Source: Planctomycetaceae bacterium (GTDB taxonomy: Bacteria; Planctomycetota; Planctomycetia; Pirellulales; Pirellulaceae). From it: a stretch of DNA of 8,049 nucleotides. Shown in pieces: positions 6,299 to 8,049 of this stretch. Numbering within the stretch: the stretch's first letter is position 1; each line of letters opens with the position of its first letter. A program made the translations under genes and the position numbers. Under the pieces are notes generated by a model. It was not told the DNA's origin and did no database searches. It saw nothing but the letters and a program-made list of their open reading frames with translations. The stretch is taken from positions 1 to 8,049 of the forward strand of contig SLMF01000486.1 of assembly GCA_007133715.1 (NCBI GenBank), written 5' to 3'.

Positions 6299-7051
6299 TC
6301 AACGTATCGCGACCGCGATCAAGTCGGTACTCGTTTCCCGCTGATAGGTCGGTTCGTGGTATCCACCCCGAATCTCCAGCTCCCGGCAGCCTGCACGGAT
6401 GAAAAATCGCTCCAAATCGCGCGATTCCAGCCCTATCAGGGGAATCGATTCGCTCTCCAGAGTCGGCGAGGCGCTGCACGTACTGACTAATATGTCGACA
6501 AATCCGCGCGTCCCCGCTCGATGCACTCCTTTGACTACAAGTCTATCCCCCGAGGGACCTGAAATTCGCACCTTTTTCTGCCAGCGACACGGCCCGTCCG
6601 GGAGACTCCAAAGGTTCAATACGTGCACGATGATCACCCCGCCCTGCCGAACGGCCTGGACCAAGCGGGAAATCACGAGCTCCACCGTGGGGTGATCCGC
6701 AGCCAAAGCCAAGGAGTTGCCGACGCAAAGGGCCGCATCGAAGGGCTCCCCCGCTTCCACCGGCTGCTCAAAGCTCCGTACCAACCACTCAAGACCCGCA
6801 GGGGTTCCGTGAAGCTGTTTCGCTTGAGCAATCATCTCGTCGCTGACGTCGGAGCCCTGTACCACATGCCCCCAGCGGTGGAACATGGCGGCGTGATGGC
6901 CGGGCCCGCAGGCGACATCCACCACCCGCTGAACGCCCCTCCGGGAAAATATACGCCGATAGAAATCGGCTTCGTGAGCCAGCCGTTTGGGCCAGTCGAT
7001 CAGGGCGTCGTAGACACGCGTCGCATCGTGAAACGGAGTTGCGGTCCCCAT
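6299..7051 (-). CDS. Class I SAM-dependent methyltransferase
   Basis: This 250-residue cytoplasmic protein has the Rossmann-like fold of class I methyltransferases. Motif I is VVDVACGPG (43-51), the glycine-rich SAM loop. The acidic residue at the end of the second strand is in G-S-D-V-S (67-71), with D68 expected to bind the ribose. The segment FDAALCVGNSLALAAD (104-119) matches the post-II/IV region, and R-Q-G-G-V-I-I-V (135-142) is the strand after the 'xxGG' turn. The C-terminal GGYHEPTYQRETSTDLIAVA (229-248) resembles the final hairpin of Methyltransf_25/31-like small-molecule methyltransferases. The start is ATG at 7049-7051 because AGGAGG lies 6 bases upstream. A longer frame to 7099 would add 16 residues and overlap the permease by 29 bases without support. 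The gene follows the permease by 19 bases, so it is probably the last gene of that operon. The substrate is unknown. Confidence 0.9.
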   Translation of the reverse strand: MGTATPFHDATRVYDALIDWPKRLAHEADFYRRIFSRRGVQRVVDVACGPGHHAAMFHRWGHVVQGSDVSDEMIAQAKQLHGTPAGLEWLVRSFEQPVEAGEPFDAALCVGNSLALAADHPTVELVISRLVQAVRQGGVIIVHVLNLWSLPDGPCRWQKKVRISGPSGDRLVVKGVHRAGTRGFVDILVSTCSASPTLESESIPLIGLESRDLERFFIRAGCRELEIRGGYHEPTYQRETSTDLIAVAIR

Positions 7052-7057
7052 CCAATC

Positions 7058-7063
7058 CCTCCT
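7058..7063 (-). promoter_or_regulatory. Strong ribosome binding site for the methyltransferase
   Basis: A perfect AGGAGG lies 6 bases before ATG 7049-7051. It selects this start over the upstream alternative at 7099 and places translation restart in the short gap after the permease stop. Confidence 0.8.
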
Positions 7064-7070
7064 ACGGAAC

Positions 7071-7814
7071 TCAGAAAAACAACAAACGCACCGCGGCAAC
7101 GCCGGCCAAACTCAGTACCAATCCGTTGAACACGCCTTGCGGCAAACGTTTTAACACCAGCACACCCATCGCGGCACCGATCACAACCACCGGCACCACC
7201 ATCAGATCGAAAACCAGCGTCCGTCGGGTGATCATACCCAACAGCACAAAGCCCGGGATCTTGCTGAGATTGACGATGAAAAAAAACCAGGCAGCCGTCC
7301 CCAAAAATTCCCGTTTCTCCAACCGCTGACCGACCATGTAGATGCTCATGATCGGACCGGCCGCATTGCCCACCGTGGTGCCAAACCCCGCCAGAAGGCC
7401 GGTTGTACCTACTAACCAGCGGCGGTTGGGCAACGGTTGCCAGCCACACCACTGCCGAACTAACTGGACCACCAATAAGACCAGAATGATAGCACCCAGT
7501 AGTTTTCGCAGGTTGTCGTCGGGGAGCGTGGCCAAGACCCAATAGCCCGGGAGCATTCCCGCCAGCACGTAGGGAACCAGTTCGATCAGTCGCCCCCAAT
7601 CGGCATGGCGGCGGTAGTAGCTCAATGCGAAGAGATCACCGACCAGCAGGATCGGCAACAGGGCGCCGACCGAGAGCCGCGTCTGTTCGGGAAAGGCGTC
7701 GGCCATCAATGCTACGGCGGGAATCGCAGCGCCCGGCATCCCTGTTTTGGAAAAACCCACCAGCAGTGCTGCGGCAGCGCCCATGCCCAGCGCGGTCAAG
7801 CCAAAATCCCCCAA
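7071..7814 (-). CDS. Sulfite exporter TauE/SafE-family permease (TSUP)
   Basis: This complete 247-residue protein is almost entirely hydrophobic, with about seven to eight predicted membrane segments in two related halves, the usual size and layout for TauE/SafE (old DUF81) proteins. The first half has a G-F-S-K-T-G-M-P-G motif at residues 20-28. The second half has the matching G-F-G-T-T-V-G-N-A-A-G-P motif at 143-154. A loop with YYRRHADW (66-73) is typical of the family. Members export or import sulfite, sulfoacetate, taurine-derived products or other small organic anions across the inner membrane; the substrate cannot be read from sequence. The start is TTG at 7812-7814. It is the only plausible start after the in-frame TGA at 7827-7829 and is preceded by AGGAG with an 8-base spacer. 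The gene lies between the VTT gene (28-base gap) and the methyltransferase gene (19-base gap). The family assignment is firm and the substrate is unknown. Confidence 0.9.
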   Translation of the reverse strand: MGDFGLTALGMGAAAALLVGFSKTGMPGAAIPAVALMADAFPEQTRLSVGALLPILLVGDLFALSYYRRHADWGRLIELVPYVLAGMLPGYWVLATLPDDNLRKLLGAIILVLLVVQLVRQWCGWQPLPNRRWLVGTTGLLAGFGTTVGNAAGPIMSIYMVGQRLEKREFLGTAAWFFFIVNLSKIPGFVLLGMITRRTLVFDLMVVPVVVIGAAMGVLVLKRLPQGVFNGLVLSLAGVAAVRLLFF

Positions 7815-7822
7815 CAGTCCGT

Positions 7823-7827
7823 CTCCT
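7823..7827 (-). promoter_or_regulatory. Ribosome binding site deciding the TTG start of the TauE/SafE gene
   Basis: AGGAG on the minus strand lies 8 bases before the TTG at 7812-7814. The nearby ATG at 7828-7830 lies upstream of this site and in another frame, so it is not the start of the permease. Confidence 0.7.
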
Positions 7828-7842
7828 CATCGGTTCTGTTTC

Positions 7843-8049
7843 TTATAACTCTTGCAGGTCCTCGTCGACCCACTTCCGGCGTCGGAGAATCCTCCGCACC
7901 AGCAGCGGCAACAGCGCGGCTACCGACAACCCGATCAGCAACGGCGCATCCACCAGGCACCACAGATTGCGGTCGGCCAGCTCGCGGAGCGACGGCAACC
8001 GGGAACCGGCTAAGACCAGGGCGGCATTGCCCGGAATCAAACCCATTTG
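7843..8049 (-). CDS. TVP38/TMEM64 (VTT-domain) family membrane protein, C-terminal fragment
   Basis: The frame is open to the window edge: the codon before the apparent ATG at 8044-8046 is CAA (Gln), so that Met is probably internal and the gene begins outside the window. About 68 residues are visible. They start with a short G-L-I-P-G-N-A-A-L-V-L-A-G-S stretch, which resembles the conserved 'G-x-x-P-G ... G' segment near the end of VTT/DedA-like domains. A hydrophobic helix follows (roughly 'LLIGLSVAALLPLLV'), then a basic RRILRRRKW anchor and an acidic tail. VTT proteins are polytopic inner-membrane proteins, and some relatives are implicated in lipid scrambling or transport. The substrate here cannot be told. 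The stop (TAA) lies 28 bases before the TTG start of the downstream permease, so the two are probably in one transcript. The family call rests on a short piece and is moderate. Confidence 0.6.
   Translation of the reverse strand, partial: QMGLIPGNAALVLAGSRLPSLRELADRNLWCLVDAPLLIGLSVAALLPLLVRRILRRRKWVDEDLQEL

Noticed and set aside
7052..7099. Longer methyltransferase start at 7099
   Set aside because: It would overlap the permease by 29 bases and add a Cys/Arg-rich stretch not typical of the family, while the ATG at 7051 has a perfect AGGAGG.
7636..7830. ATG-started 64-residue frame at the permease start
   Set aside because: It is out of frame with the permease and shows no hydrophobic pattern, and the ribosome binding site lies downstream of its ATG.

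Overview
The window reads as a GC-rich chromosomal segment from a planctomycete, most likely of the Pirellulales type. That placement is inferred. It rests on a very long exported protein of repeated secretin N-type modules with no pore, a neighbouring exported multi-EF-hand protein with Arg/Gly/Asp-rich linkers, and non-ATG starts that carry good Shine-Dalgarno sites. All five genes that can be supported lie on the minus strand, so the text follows them from high to low coordinates.

Right part (about 6300-8049): a compact three-gene run. It holds the C-terminal end of a TVP38/TMEM64 (VTT-domain) membrane protein cut by the window edge, a complete TauE/SafE-family permease starting at TTG, and a class I SAM-dependent methyltransferase. 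The gaps are only 28 and 19 bases and each internal start has its own ribosome binding site, so these are probably co-transcribed.

Middle (2004-6014): one 1336-residue exported protein. In order it has a signal peptide, an N-terminal helical region with alternating LTxxQ-like motifs resembling Spy/CpxP, an acidic linker with nine tandem ADLDA-type pentapeptides, an N0/STN-like module, about seven N1-like modules (one split by a 175-residue linker), and a Gly/Arg-rich tail. No secretin beta-barrel follows.

Left part (173-1714): a 513-residue exported protein with seven canonical EF-hand loops arranged 1+2+2+2 and a six-copy Asp-Arg-Gly-Gly tract. The same DRGG-type sequence, and a shared 15-base DNA word, occur in the large protein. 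With the shared orientation this suggests, but does not prove, that the two act together outside the inner membrane, perhaps as a calcium-binding partner and a multi-module scaffold.

The spacers at 1-172, 1715-2003 and 6015-6298 hold no gene that I can support. No tRNA, rRNA, CRISPR array, insertion sequence or convincing intrinsic terminator was seen. The strongest candidate for something undescribed is the pore-less secretin-N protein paired with the EF-hand protein.
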